A model generated the notes under the pieces. It saw only the letters and a list, made by a program, of their open reading frames with translations, did not search any database and was not told where the DNA came from. From NCBI GenBank assembly GCA_947387485.1, contig CANDNT010000010.1, positions 1 to 64,000 on the forward strand: DNA of 64,000 nucleotides. Reading direction: 5' to 3'. The position numbers and the translations under genes are program-made. Origin of the DNA: Aquimarina rhabdastrellae. Lineage in GTDB: Bacteria > Bacteroidota > Bacteroidia > Flavobacteriales > Flavobacteriaceae. Shown piece after piece: positions 26,121-34,799 of the stretch. Numbering within the stretch: position 1 is the first letter of the stretch; each line of letters starts with the position of its first letter.

Positions 26121-27698
26121 TTAGTAATTGTATAATTGTTTACGAATTCTGGCTTTTTCTCTTAATTCTTTAGGAAGCCTTACACTTGCCATCCACAAAG
26201 GAGCAATACGTTCGTAAGAAATTAAATAGATATCCAAAACATCCTTTTCTAGTGTATTAAAGGATAAATATACCTTACCTAAACCTTTATGGAAATTGTC
26301 AACCCATTTATTAGTTTTTGTATCGGTTAATAATACATAACGCTCATATGTTTTAGGCATTAAATCCTCGTCAAAAGTAATTGTTGGCTGTACAGGATTA
26401 TATCTTCTTCCTTTAGGATATACATTAAACCCAAAATGTAATCCATACAATTTTTGTTCTTGAACAGTTGACAAGTCAAAATTACCTAATGTCACTGTAA
26501 ATGGTGACCATTTACCTGTTAATTGTATCTGTACAAGGCAATCTGTTTCTGGTAAATCTACGCTCTCAATAATTACTTCATCAAGATGAGATAACCAATT
26601 CATATCAAAAGACAAAGCTGTTTTTGGTGAATAGAATCCTTCGTCTCTAAACTGAGCAAATTTTAATGGTTGTTTTTCTGGTTGAATTATAGAGTTATAC
26701 GTTTCTTGTGCTAATGATGCTGTATCATAGTTTACAAAAAGTCCATAATCTATTTTATAGTGTTCTTCCATATCAAGTAACTCAATAGCCCGATTACTCT
26801 TATGTCCCACTTCGATCATCTCTGTCTTCCATCTTCTTTTAATCGGTCTTCTTAATTTTTCAAAATCAATAGTAACTTCTTTTGATCTATTGGATAATGT
26901 TTTATAATCAAAGTTTCCGTAATCAAAATCTGCTACATTAATTCCTCTATTTTTTTCTTGTACCAAAGTGCGATACAACTCTTTAGGTAATAAAAACCAG
27001 GTATGTGCTAATATTTTGTTTTGATTAAAATTTACAGGATTATGCACTCTTTCGTTAAAATCTGAATAATCTTCACTGGTTAAAGAGACTTCCCATTTCC
27101 CAGGATCTAGACATCCATTTACAATACTCATTCTATAAGTTCTATCCAAGGCTTTGTTATAAGCTTCAGAGTTTTGCTGAGATTTATTGATACTAAACTC
27201 TTTAAATTCTTTACGAAACCCTACTCCATAACGATTAAATTCTTCTAGTAATAATTCTGGATATAAATGGTCTCCTTCTGTATTTAGCGTTGGTATAATA
27301 CGCATTACGTCAAAATCTTCTACGACAACTTCGTTTCCTTTCTTGTCCTTAAATTTAAAGTCAATTTGCACTTGCCCTTCTGGCATATGCTCATTAAGTG
27401 TCATTTCTACAGTATTAAAATGTAATGCTTCTTCGTCCTTTGCAAAAGTTTCGTCTTTTTCCCATGCATCATACTCATACGTTTCAGAAGGGCTAACTCC
27501 ATTAACGACGATGGTATTATTGTTTTCTTCAAAAATCTTCTGAATTGCAGTAGGTGCTGCTGTCAAATCGTTTTTACTTTCGCCCCATTTATATGTATAA
27601 CAGCTTGAGGTTAACATTAAACCTGCAAGAATCATACTGGACTTGACATAAAACCCTTTCCTTTTTTTGACGATGTTTTGTGTGATTGTTGTTTTCAT
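26121..27698 (-). CDS. Uncharacterised lipoprotein, first gene of a two-gene operon
   Basis: The 525-residue protein starts with a long basic n-region (KKRKGFYVKSS) and a hydrophobic run ending LTSSC, a lipobox with Cys33. The mature protein is mixed alpha/beta with no known catalytic motif, a DFDYGNFDYKTLSNRS segment near 255 and a basic C-terminus (RLPKELREKARIRKQLYNY). I do not recognise the family. Its pairing with a barrel-like gene 45 bp downstream suggests an outer-membrane complex. The 453-bp region upstream holds no gene and separates it from the globin operon on the other strand. Confidence 0.7.
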   Translation of the reverse strand: MKTTITQNIVKKRKGFYVKSSMILAGLMLTSSCYTYKWGESKNDLTAAPTAIQKIFEENNNTIVVNGVSPSETYEYDAWEKDETFAKDEEALHFNTVEMTLNEHMPEGQVQIDFKFKDKKGNEVVVEDFDVMRIIPTLNTEGDHLYPELLLEEFNRYGVGFRKEFKEFSINKSQQNSEAYNKALDRTYRMSIVNGCLDPGKWEVSLTSEDYSDFNERVHNPVNFNQNKILAHTWFLLPKELYRTLVQEKNRGINVADFDYGNFDYKTLSNRSKEVTIDFEKLRRPIKRRWKTEMIEVGHKSNRAIELLDMEEHYKIDYGLFVNYDTASLAQETYNSIIQPEKQPLKFAQFRDEGFYSPKTALSFDMNWLSHLDEVIIESVDLPETDCLVQIQLTGKWSPFTVTLGNFDLSTVQEQKLYGLHFGFNVYPKGRRYNPVQPTITFDEDLMPKTYERYVLLTDTKTNKWVDNFHKGLGKVYLSFNTLEKDVLDIYLISYERIAPLWMASVRLPKELREKARIRKQLYNY

Positions 27699-28089
27699 CG
27701 ATTTGTAAAAATTAGTTGTTGTTTATGAATTGAATTATAGTTGTTCATTTATTCTTATAGTAAAACCATTATTGGATTTACCTTTTCTAAACTTTTAATA
27801 AAATTGGAGGGGATAATTTTCTTCTTTACACATCAATAAAGTGAGGGCAATGCGTAATTTCAATGCGTCAAAATTATAGTATTATCATTTTTTTCTTTTA
27901 AAATTTACCACAATATAATTATGGCTATTCCTCATTTTTTTAAGGGGTTTTTATCCCTTATACACTTAGATAATCACCTATATCCTTTATAACAAACCCT
28001 TACAAACACAGCTATTACCTATCTTTTTACAGTGCTTTTAAAAACTGTTTATCAACTAGTTAAAAAAAAATTATTTTTTATCTAATACA

Positions 28090-28101
28090 TGACTTATATC
28101 A
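28090..28101. promoter_or_regulatory. FNR/CRP-type operator of the globin operon
   Basis: tgacttatatca lies inside the full form ATGAC-N4-ATCAT. Its centre (28095.5) is 30.5 bp upstream of the first base of TAAATTTG at 28126, close to the class II activator position. Confidence 0.65.
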
Positions 28102-28125
28102 TAAAATATGTGGTTTTACTCGCCT

Positions 28126-28133
28126 TAAATTTG
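28126..28133 (+). promoter_or_regulatory. -7 element of the globin operon
   Basis: TAAATTTG, a perfect TAnnTTTG, lies 26 bp before the ATG at 28152. Confidence 0.6.
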
Positions 28134-28151
28134 TATTAAACATTAAATGTT

Positions 28152-28439
28152 ATGAGTATGAGCATATATAAAAAATGGACCGAAGAATTTAAAAATGGTG
28201 TTATAGGATATTCCTCAATTGCAATCATTCCGCAGAGTTGTTTAGGATCTATTGCAGCGATGTTTATTTTAATGAACGGGAATAATTTTGCCCAGATGAT
28301 ACAATTGTTTTTGGTAGTTGTAGCTTGTATGACTTTTAATGCAGCTGTATTATCACAACAAAAACCTAAAATGATTTTTAATCTGTTTATAATAAGTATA
28401 GTTACAAGTATTGTACTTACAATAATAAATCTCTTTTAA
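28152..28439 (+). CDS. Small two- or three-helix membrane protein
   Basis: This 95-residue protein has three hydrophobic segments (about 18-38, 44-64 and 73-93) and a short basic N-terminus. There is no recognised motif. It is the first gene of an operon with a truncated globin 4 bp downstream and a cupin after that, and its promoter has an FNR-type operator. A role in the same low-oxygen or NO response is therefore likely but inferred from context alone. Confidence 0.75.
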   Translation: MSMSIYKKWTEEFKNGVIGYSSIAIIPQSCLGSIAAMFILMNGNNFAQMIQLFLVVVACMTFNAAVLSQQKPKMIFNLFIISIVTSIVLTIINLF

Positions 28440-28442
28440 TTC

Positions 28443-28835
28443 GTGAAACAGGACATTCAGAATCGTGATCATATTCATCACCTTATCACAGCTTTCTATA
28501 CAAAAATAAGGAAGAGTCCAGATATTGGCTTCTTTTTTAATGATACGATTCTTGATTGGCCTGAACATTTAGAAAAGTTAACAGATTTCTGGGAGACACA
28601 ACTTTTTATTGGTGGTACATATAGAGGAAATCCTCTTGCTGCACATGCCAAAGTTGATCACCAATTTCATCATAGTATTACACAAGAGCATTTTGGTTTA
28701 TGGTTGAATCTATGGTTTGAAACTATAGATGAATTATATCAAGGCGCAACGGCCGAAATGGCGAAACGCAAAGCACAAAAAATGTCAACTATGATGTATA
28801 TAAATATATACCAAGAAAGAGATTCCTTGGTTTAA
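28443..28835 (+). CDS. Group III truncated haemoglobin
   Basis: This 130-residue globin of the trHb group III type binds haem and O2 or NO. The start is GTG at 28443, 4 bp after the previous stop, and no ATG lies closer. The family patterns are visible: FYTKIRKSPDIGFFFNDTILDWPEHLEKLTDFWETQLF in the B to E region, then YRGNPLAAHAKVDHQFHHSITQEHFGLWLNLWF with the proximal histidine of helix F in the HSI/EHF block. Regulation by an FNR-type site at the operon promoter fits a role in detoxification or oxygen supply under micro-aerobic conditions. Confidence 0.9.
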   Translation: MKQDIQNRDHIHHLITAFYTKIRKSPDIGFFFNDTILDWPEHLEKLTDFWETQLFIGGTYRGNPLAAHAKVDHQFHHSITQEHFGLWLNLWFETIDELYQGATAEMAKRKAQKMSTMMYINIYQERDSLV

Positions 28836-28848
28836 AATACTAATTGCT

Positions 28849-29187
28849 ATGATAAAAACATCTTTAACAGCGGAGCTTACTTTTGGGAAATCAAAACCCA
28901 ATATTACTCCATTATTAGAAACTTCTTTTTCTAAAGAGATTCGTATAGTTTTTAAAAAAGGACAAGTCATGAAATCACATAAAACACCTTTTCCTATAGT
29001 TGTATCTATTTTTGAAGGAGCAATCACTTTTGGTGTTTCTGGAGAAGATTATGCTTTAAAACGCGGTGATGTAGTTTCGCTTGATCCAAATGTTGTTCAT
29101 CATCTTGAAGCAAAAAGAGACAGTATTGTTAGACTTACGTTAGTAAAACAAGATACTATTGAACGTGTTAAAGACGTAGCATCCTAA
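28849..29187 (+). CDS. Single-domain cupin protein
   Basis: This 112-residue protein has one cupin barrel. The residues that could bind metal lie in MKSHKTPFPIVVSIFEGAITFGVSGEDYALKRGDVVSLDPNVVHHLEAKRDSIVRLTLV, with His near 45 and His84-His85 in the second motif, although the first motif is weak (a HKTPFPIVVS segment in place of the usual HxH). Enzyme or regulatory function cannot be told. It is the third gene of the globin operon, 13 bp after it, and is followed by a strong terminator. Confidence 0.8.
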   Translation: MIKTSLTAELTFGKSKPNITPLLETSFSKEIRIVFKKGQVMKSHKTPFPIVVSIFEGAITFGVSGEDYALKRGDVVSLDPNVVHHLEAKRDSIVRLTLVKQDTIERVKDVAS

Positions 29188-29226
29188 ATTTTGAGATTTC
29201 TTTCAATCTATTCTATATTCACTTAG

Positions 29227-29268
29227 ATTACGCTTATGCATTAGTGTGTAAGCGTAATTTTATTTTTA
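29227..29268 (+). terminator. Intrinsic terminator of the globin operon
   Basis: attacgctta (29227-29236) pairs perfectly with taagcgtaat (29249-29258), 12-base loop, followed by tttattttt. Confidence 0.8.
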
Positions 29269-29281
29269 AATTACCCCTGCG

Positions 29282-30238
29282 ATGAGTTTTCAAGAAGTCT
29301 TTCAGCTTTTATACGACGGAATAGAAATGTCATTATCGTATTTTATCAATCCCAAAAAGCGTATCTATTTATTATATCTAGGCTCTTCTACGCTATTAGC
29401 TTATTATATTTATTACCGATCAAATAAATCAACTTCTTTTTTAAATTATATCTTTCATAAAAAAATCTGGTGTAGTACTTCTTCTTATATCGACTATATT
29501 CTCATCTTTTTCAATAGTTTTATTAAGCTACTCTTTATTGCTCCTTTTTTGATTTATGGTTTTTATTTGGCCTTTCATACGCACGAATTTTTATTAAATC
29601 ATTTTGGTTATCCTTCAGAAAGTCTAACTGTCTTTCAAACCCTATTATTTTATACTATTGCGCTAACACTGTTAAACGATTTTGCAAGTTTTCTTACGCA
29701 TTACCTAATGCATAAAATTCCGTTTTTATGGGAGTTTCATAAAGTACATCATTCTGCCACCACTTTAAACCCCATGACTCAGTATCGATTACACCCTATA
29801 GAGTTATGTATTAATAATATAAGAGGTATTGTCATTTTTGGGATTACAACTGGCTTTTTTGATTATTTATCAAAACATCAAATTGATAAGTTAACTTTTT
29901 TAGGCGTAAATGTTTTTAGTTTTATATTCTTATTCTTTGGTGCAAACCTTAGGCATTCTCATGTTCCTTTTAAATATCCTACTTTTTTAGAATACATCTT
30001 TATTAGCCCTTTCCAACATCAAATTCATCATAGTAATGCTCCTATACATTACAACAAAAATATGGGTGCCAAATTCGCACTTTGGGATTGGTTATTTGGA
30101 ACGCTTGTATTGTCTAAATCTGTAAAAAAACTATCCTTTGGTTTAGGAGAAGATGACAAACATTTTAATACGTTTTTAAAAAATATGTATCAACCCTTTG
30201 TTGGTGCTTTTAGAGCTGTTTTTAACAGGAGAGACTAA
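29282..30238 (+). CDS. Sterol desaturase / fatty acid hydroxylase-family membrane protein
   Basis: This 318-residue protein has about four transmembrane segments and the histidine motifs of the di-iron membrane hydroxylases: HYLMH near 140-144, HKVHH near 154-158, and HQIHH near 248-252, plus LRHSHV. These enzymes hydroxylate or desaturate lipids using O2. The substrate in bacteria of this group is often a carotenoid, ornithine lipid or sterol-like lipid and is not decided here. It is a single-gene unit. Confidence 0.88.
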   Translation: MSFQEVFQLLYDGIEMSLSYFINPKKRIYLLYLGSSTLLAYYIYYRSNKSTSFLNYIFHKKIWCSTSSYIDYILIFFNSFIKLLFIAPFLIYGFYLAFHTHEFLLNHFGYPSESLTVFQTLLFYTIALTLLNDFASFLTHYLMHKIPFLWEFHKVHHSATTLNPMTQYRLHPIELCINNIRGIVIFGITTGFFDYLSKHQIDKLTFLGVNVFSFIFLFFGANLRHSHVPFKYPTFLEYIFISPFQHQIHHSNAPIHYNKNMGAKFALWDWLFGTLVLSKSVKKLSFGLGEDDKHFNTFLKNMYQPFVGAFRAVFNRRD

Positions 30239-30372
30239 TCATAAATGTTAAGATGATTTATCAATAATTTGCAAATAAAGTTTCTGTAGAAACAAACAAA
30301 ACACTGTATATCAATTTTTTATTTATTATAAAATTCTTATTTTAACAAAAAATACAAGTACTAGGTAATACT

Positions 30373-30384
30373 TGACTTATATTA
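30373..30384. promoter_or_regulatory. Degenerate FNR-like half site upstream of the gene at 30535
   Basis: tgacttatatta matches the left arm of the operator but not the right, and no -7 element lies 29-31 bp downstream. It is kept only as a weak candidate. Confidence 0.2.
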
Positions 30385-30534
30385 AAAACTCAATAATTAA
30401 TAGAATTTTAATCTAGAAAAATATCATAGTTGGTTAAAAGATAATATTTGAGACTAACCTTCTTACATGAGAAAAATGGAGGAAAATAAAAAAAGAAATA
30501 ATAATGTTTTAATAAGAATTAAAAAATACTAAAA

Positions 30535-30915
30535 ATGAAAAAAATAATTTTACTATTAGTTATAGCTGTAACTTTTTCTCAAAACATTGTAGCTCAAAAA
30601 AAAGATAATTCGATCTTTACTGTATTAAAAAACGCTTTTACTATTACAACAAATAGTCAAACTAATAATCTTCATAATGATTTTCAAGATGATTATGATT
30701 ATATTATAGAATATAACCAAGGATATAGAGACGGAGTTAATTTAGCTAAGACCTGTGAAAGAAGTAGATTATACAGTGCTTTAAATACTCCTTCTACAGA
30801 GGCCTATAAACAAGGATTATCAACAGGATTTGAAACTGAATATAGACGAAGAGGTTGTAATACAGGCGGTGGAGGCTGTCAAACAGTTGGTGGAGAAACT
30901 GTCTGTCCTAATTGA
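30535..30915 (+). CDS. Small secreted protein with cysteine- and glycine-rich tail
   Basis: This 126-residue protein has a signal peptide (ending NIVAQ, about 21) and a short acidic and helical middle with the paired YNQGYRDGVNLAK and YKQGLSTGFETEY motifs, an imperfect repeat of about 40 residues. The last 30 residues include five of its cysteines (RRRGCNTGGGGCQTVGGETVCPN). I do not recognise the family. It is followed by a strong terminator and could be a surface or secreted disulfide-bonded peptide. Confidence 0.65.
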   Translation: MKKIILLLVIAVTFSQNIVAQKKDNSIFTVLKNAFTITTNSQTNNLHNDFQDDYDYIIEYNQGYRDGVNLAKTCERSRLYSALNTPSTEAYKQGLSTGFETEYRRRGCNTGGGGCQTVGGETVCPN

Positions 30916-30941
30916 TTATAAAAATTCATTTAATATTATAT

Positions 30942-30979
30942 AAAAGTAGCAAAGTAAAAAGATTGCTACTTTTTTTATT
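30942..30979 (+). terminator. Intrinsic terminator deciding the next start
   Basis: aaaagtagcaa (30942-30952) pairs with ttgctactttt (30963-30973), followed by T residues. It rules out a start at 30912 for the following gene. Confidence 0.8.
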
Positions 30980-30998
30980 AGTTAAACTATATTTATAC

Positions 30999-31487
30999 AT
31001 GACGAAAACTAATGACATCGATTTTTCTCTCATTCTGCATCCACATGGTTGGAGTACTGCTTGGTTTTATATAAACGGTAAAAGGTTTGAATTTACAACT
31101 ACACATGCTTTTGGAGAACCTTATTTTGATTTTATAAAATCTTTATCTCAACTTATTAATAAACAAATGGAATCAACGTTTTTTTGGTATAGTGAGCCTG
31201 GAGGAAATAAGATTGAGATAAAAAGAATTAAAGATCGACAACATATCCTCAACGTAAAAATAGCCGAGTTTAATAATTCTTTTGGTGAACAACTAAAAGA
31301 GTTTGAAGAGATTTTAGAATTTGAAATAAAGGAAAAGCACCTAATTACTGTAGCATATTACCAACTCAAAAAAATCGAAACTTTGCTTCAAGATAAATCA
31401 TTCGCTCTTTATCGAAGTAACAACTTTCCCTTTCAGGATTTTATGTTATTTGAAAATAAAGTTACGACCTATTTAAAATTCATATAA
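30999..31487 (+). CDS. Hypothetical cytoplasmic protein
   Basis: From ATG 30999 the protein has 162 residues. An upstream in-frame ATG at 30912 would place a strong intrinsic terminator inside the frame, so the later start is preferred. There is no signal or membrane segment. The N-terminal half has HPHGWSTAWFYINGKRFEFTTTHAFG, and the rest is charged and helical with EFEEILEFEIKEKH. It resembles the orphan, immunity-like small proteins found in accessory regions, but no family can be named. Confidence 0.6.
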   Translation: MTKTNDIDFSLILHPHGWSTAWFYINGKRFEFTTTHAFGEPYFDFIKSLSQLINKQMESTFFWYSEPGGNKIEIKRIKDRQHILNVKIAEFNNSFGEQLKEFEEILEFEIKEKHLITVAYYQLKKIETLLQDKSFALYRSNNFPFQDFMLFENKVTTYLKFI

Positions 31488-31520
31488 AGTATATTTTTAA
31501 ATCAACCTCAATCATAAAAA

Positions 31521-32069
31521 ATGAAACTAAAACTAGCCGAATCAGATAATGAACTACAACAAATTTTGGAATTGCAAAATGCGAATCATTATAATAATGT
31601 CTCCTCTACATTACAAAAATCAGATGGTTTTGTAACAGTAAGTCATGATTTTGATTTATTGTCCAATATGAATAAAAAAGCAAAACAAATCATTGCTGTA
31701 GATAACGGAAAAGTCATAGGCTATGCATTGGTTATGCTTAAAGAGTTTAAAAATATGATTCCTGTACTTATTCCCATGTTTGATATGTTTCAAAACATAG
31801 CTTATCATGACATTAAACTTGATGATCTTAATTATTATGTTATGGGGCAAGTATGTATTGCTCAAGAATATCGAGGAAAAGGTATTTTTAAAAGTTTATA
31901 TCAAAAACATAAAGAAGTGTATTCTCCTCAATTTGAGTTATGCTTAACAGAGGTAGCTTCTAACAATCTAAGATCAATGAAAGCACATCAAAAAATCGGC
32001 TTTAAAATACTACATACCTACAGCGACACTACCAATGAATGGAATATCTTATCTTGGGATTGGAAATAA
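31521..32069 (+). CDS. GNAT-family N-acetyltransferase
   Basis: This 182-residue acetyltransferase has the acetyl-CoA pyrophosphate-binding segment QVCIAQEYRGKGIFKSLYQ near 111-129, with the pattern Q/R-x-x-G-x-G/A slightly altered, and the C-terminal SNNLRSMKAHQKIGFKI. The target of acetylation is not evident. It lies 33 bp after the preceding hypothetical gene, so the two may share a transcript. Confidence 0.85.
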   Translation: MKLKLAESDNELQQILELQNANHYNNVSSTLQKSDGFVTVSHDFDLLSNMNKKAKQIIAVDNGKVIGYALVMLKEFKNMIPVLIPMFDMFQNIAYHDIKLDDLNYYVMGQVCIAQEYRGKGIFKSLYQKHKEVYSPQFELCLTEVASNNLRSMKAHQKIGFKILHTYSDTTNEWNILSWDWK

Positions 32070-32546
32070 TGATTATAACCATTGCTTCTGTTTTTCATAT
32101 TATTTTTACATTCTATTCCAACTTACAAACAAAAGCATTATATCTTATCCTTTTTTATGATTCATTAAGCGCCATTATAAAAGCTACTGGGAAACTATAT
32201 TAACGATTGTTGATTTATTTTTTGATCCAAGATCAATTAATTTTGAACTATCCTTCCGATAGATCGTTAAAAGAATTATGACTATCTAATTATTGGATAT
32301 AACAATCTTAGATAGTCTAAAAATAGTTTTCTATAAGCTACAGTATATAGTTTATATTGAGAATCCTTTTTAATTTTAGATTTAGCTTTTTACATTTTAG
32401 ATTCAATCCAACTTATCCATCGTTGCTAATCACTCTTCTCTTATAAAAAACACAACAATTACTCTTGATTCATTATTAATTATCCTAAGGTTATTTATTT
32501 GATCTATATTTACCATTCTAGACATATTTATTAAAAATAAAACTGA
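32070..32546. other. Gene-free stretch with a dispersed repeat
   Basis: No frame of credible composition is present. The right half (about 32380-32490) repeats blocks found at 2450-2552, including ttttagattcaatcc, gctaatcactc and aaacacaacaatta. The left half contains the short inverted pair gatccaagatcaat and related sequence also seen near 2400. The promoter for the DinB gene is not obvious. Confidence 0.6.
32385..32490. repeat. Dispersed intergenic repeat, copy B
   Basis: It contains ttttagattcaatcc, gctaatcactc and aaacacaacaatta in the same order as copy A near 2450-2552, about 30 kb away. The copies differ at many positions but the order is kept. Confidence 0.6.
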
Positions 32547-33086
32547 ATGATTAAACACATTGAATTCCCTTCAAAAAACGAATATCCTAGCTATGCAGAA
32601 ATGTATATGAAATTAGTTAAAAAAGATGGTAGTCTTATTCAACAATTGAAATTGAGTTTGGAGAAAACTAAAGCTTTATTTAATACTTTATCTCAAGAAG
32701 AGTTAGATTATCGATACGAAAAGAATAAATGGTCTATTAAAGAAATCTTAGTACATATAATTGATGATGAAAGAATTTATGGATATAGAGCTCTTTCTTT
32801 TGCTAGAAACGATAAAACAAATCTTCCTGGATTTGAACAAGAAGATTATAATCATTATTCAGACACCTCAGCTAGAACAATTGAGAATATATTAGAAGAA
32901 TATGAAGCTGTAAGGTTATCTACTATAGCCTTGTTTAATGGCTTATCTGATACTGCATTAAAACGTATAGGAACTGCAAACGGAAATCAAGCAAGTGCAA
33001 GAGCTTTGGGATATCATATTCTAGGACATGATTTACATCACATAAAAATAATTGAAGATTTGTATTTAAAAAATAGCAATGCCTAA
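32547..33086 (+). CDS. DinB-family four-helix protein
   Basis: This 179-residue protein belongs to the DinB/YfiT metalloenzyme superfamily. It has a helical LKLSLEKTKALFNTLSQEELDYRYEKNKWSIKEILVHIIDDE start, with the first His ligand in VHIIDDE near 75, and the closing pair HILGHDLHHIKIIEDLY near 156-170 that supplies the other histidines. Members are thiol-dependent transferases or stress proteins. The substrate is not known. It is a single gene, with a TTG-started membrane protein 48 bp downstream. Confidence 0.85.
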   Translation: MIKHIEFPSKNEYPSYAEMYMKLVKKDGSLIQQLKLSLEKTKALFNTLSQEELDYRYEKNKWSIKEILVHIIDDERIYGYRALSFARNDKTNLPGFEQEDYNHYSDTSARTIENILEEYEAVRLSTIALFNGLSDTALKRIGTANGNQASARALGYHILGHDLHHIKIIEDLYLKNSNA

Positions 33087-33134
33087 ATCAATATTTAATA
33101 TTAGTAAGTACATAAATTAAATTCTCAATACAAT

Positions 33135-33551
33135 TTGTTAAAACGAGCTATAATATTAACCATAATTTTTAATTCAATAATTCTAATTGGAATTCCAGCT
33201 GGTCATGGTTATGGAATCATGATATTATTCGAATTGATTAGTCTTCCTCATATTATCAAAAATGGAATCTATCTTCAGGAAGAATATCCTTTTCAAAGTA
33301 GTTTAATGCTAATGACGTTATTTTCATTTATTGGAAAATTGATTTCAATTATTACATTGTTTTCCAAAAATATATTAAGCAAAAAAAACTTGATTTATAT
33401 CGGATTGATTTTAATGCTTATTTCATTTTTTGGAGTTAGCTATAAGACTTGGGACTATGACAACTTTTTATTTACTATAACATTTGGAAGTGGAATCCTG
33501 TTTTTAATATGCTCTGGAAGAGTTTTTTATCTAATCAATAAACTAAAATAA
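33135..33551 (+). CDS. Small four-helix membrane protein
   Basis: This 138-residue hydrophobic protein has about four transmembrane segments. TTG at 33135 is the only start near the DinB stop that includes the first helix, since the next Met lies 28 residues in. No family is recognised. The transcript ends in a strong terminator. Confidence 0.6.
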   Translation: MLKRAIILTIIFNSIILIGIPAGHGYGIMILFELISLPHIIKNGIYLQEEYPFQSSLMLMTLFSFIGKLISIITLFSKNILSKKNLIYIGLILMLISFFGVSYKTWDYDNFLFTITFGSGILFLICSGRVFYLINKLK

Positions 33552-33557
33552 AAAAGT

Positions 33558-33592
33558 CTCAGAACATTTTGGCATTATGTTCTGAGGCTCTT
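33558..33592. terminator. Bidirectional terminator
   Basis: ctcagaacat (33558-33567) pairs perfectly with atgttctgag (33577-33586). T-rich flanks lie on both sides, between converging genes at 33135 and 33615. Confidence 0.75.
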
Positions 33593-33614
33593 TATAAAAC
33601 AAACAGATAATTAA

Positions 33615-34523
33615 TTATTTCACCACTACACTGGCAGTTGTATTTAATTGTGGTGTACTTTTATATATCCCTAATTCTGGGATAATCATGAAAGGTATGT
33701 TGATTGCAAAAGAATCTAACCTTACCTTGGTCTCTCTTGTAATGGTCTCTATAAAACTGTGTTGATAATTCAACATGATCAAGAGATATATTTGAAATTT
33801 ATTTGCAAAATTTTCTATTGTATTAGAAACAGAATCTTCTTGAGCTTTAACAAGATGTACTTTATGTTTTGCCTCTTTAAAGTATCTTTTTAACATATTA
33901 AGATTAAACTGCTGAATTTCGGATAACTCGGGAGTAACCTGTACATGCAAAATCTTAACTGTTGCATCAAAAACACTAGCTGTCTCTATAATGGGTTCTA
34001 TCATCGCTTCATTATAAAAACGTTTAAGATCAGTGGCAAAAACAATATCCTTTACCTCTTTATATTCATAATGCTGAGGTATAATTAATATGGGGCAATT
34101 TTTAATAGCTTTTACTATTCTTACTGCATTACTCCCCATACTAACATCCAACGAAGCTGTTGCTCCTTTGGCTCCCATAATAAGCATATCAATATTTTCA
34201 GATAATACGATATCTTTAATTTCGTCTACTATTAGACTAAATGAAGATATCGTTTTAAATTCATGTCTTGGATTCTTACTATAATCATAAATATCATAAA
34301 GTATTTTCTTTAATCCATTTTCTGAATCTGTTTGAGAATCTCCACTTTGCTTACTTCCTACATTTTTTTTGGCTAAAAAACGATTATGAACAATTGCAGG
34401 TGTATATGTATGAAGTATATAAAATATACATTCTTCGTTTTTTAATAACGAAACCGCATACTTGATAGCATTCCATGAATTTTCTGAAAAGTCTGTAGGT
34501 AATAAAATCTTCTTTGTATGCAT
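33615..34523 (-). CDS. Tandem universal stress protein (UspA)
   Basis: This 302-residue protein has two Usp domains in a row. The first begins KKILLPTDFSENSWNAIKYAVSLL and closes with MGAKGATASLDVSMGSNAVRIVKAIKNCPILIIPQ near 117-152, the ATP-binding G-2x-G-9x-G type segment. The second begins DIVFATDLKRFYNEAMIEPI near 160 and lacks the full loop. Usp proteins help survival under starvation or low oxygen. A promoter with an FNR-type operator at -41.5 lies 200 bp upstream, so this gene should respond with fnr and the oxidase. Confidence 0.9.
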   Translation of the reverse strand: MHTKKILLPTDFSENSWNAIKYAVSLLKNEECIFYILHTYTPAIVHNRFLAKKNVGSKQSGDSQTDSENGLKKILYDIYDYSKNPRHEFKTISSFSLIVDEIKDIVLSENIDMLIMGAKGATASLDVSMGSNAVRIVKAIKNCPILIIPQHYEYKEVKDIVFATDLKRFYNEAMIEPIIETASVFDATVKILHVQVTPELSEIQQFNLNMLKRYFKEAKHKVHLVKAQEDSVSNTIENFANKFQIYLLIMLNYQHSFIETITRETKVRLDSFAINIPFMIIPELGIYKSTPQLNTTASVVVK

Positions 34524-34719
34524 TACTATCTATAGTTATTTATAAAAAAACTAGTTTCTTAACATAGTAAATCTATAGACTTACTATAATTAAAATATAT
34601 TTCGTGTATGATATTTGTTGTTAAGAAGAAACTATAGGCGTATTAGTATACCTATATTTGATTTATTAGTGTTAATACTCCTCGTTTAAAAACATTCTAT
34701 CTCACATCAAAAGTCATTT

Positions 34720-34727
34720 CAAAAGTA
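34720..34727 (-). promoter_or_regulatory. -7 element of the Usp gene
   Basis: On the minus strand TACTTTTG, a perfect TAnnTTTG, lies 197 bp before the Usp start. Confidence 0.6.
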
Positions 34728-34750
34728 TAGTTATTCGCTCTTTAGAACTA

Positions 34751-34762
34751 TGACTTATGTCA
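34751..34762. promoter_or_regulatory. FNR/CRP-type operator of the Usp gene
   Basis: tgacttatgtca is a TGAC-N4-GTCA palindrome. Its centre (34756.5) is 29.5 bp upstream of the first base of the -7 element at 34727. Confidence 0.7.
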
Positions 34763-34799
34763 GTTTTTAAATAAAAACACTTAATTTAATCAATCAATT

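Larger units (their letters stand above)
27699..28151. other. Intergenic region with the globin-operon promoter
   Basis: No gene is seen. The right end carries an FNR-type operator (28090-28101) and a -7 element (28126-28133) for the plus-strand globin operon. The left end must hold the promoter of the minus-strand lipoprotein gene, but no TAnnTTTG match stands out there. A short direct repeat, aatgcgt, occurs near 27850 and 27864. Confidence 0.6.

Noticed and set aside
30373..30384. A possible FNR site upstream of the gene at 30535
   Set aside because: The right arm is wrong and no -7 element lies at the required distance.
30912..30998. An upstream start for the gene at 30999
   Set aside because: A strong intrinsic terminator (30942-30979) would lie in the frame.
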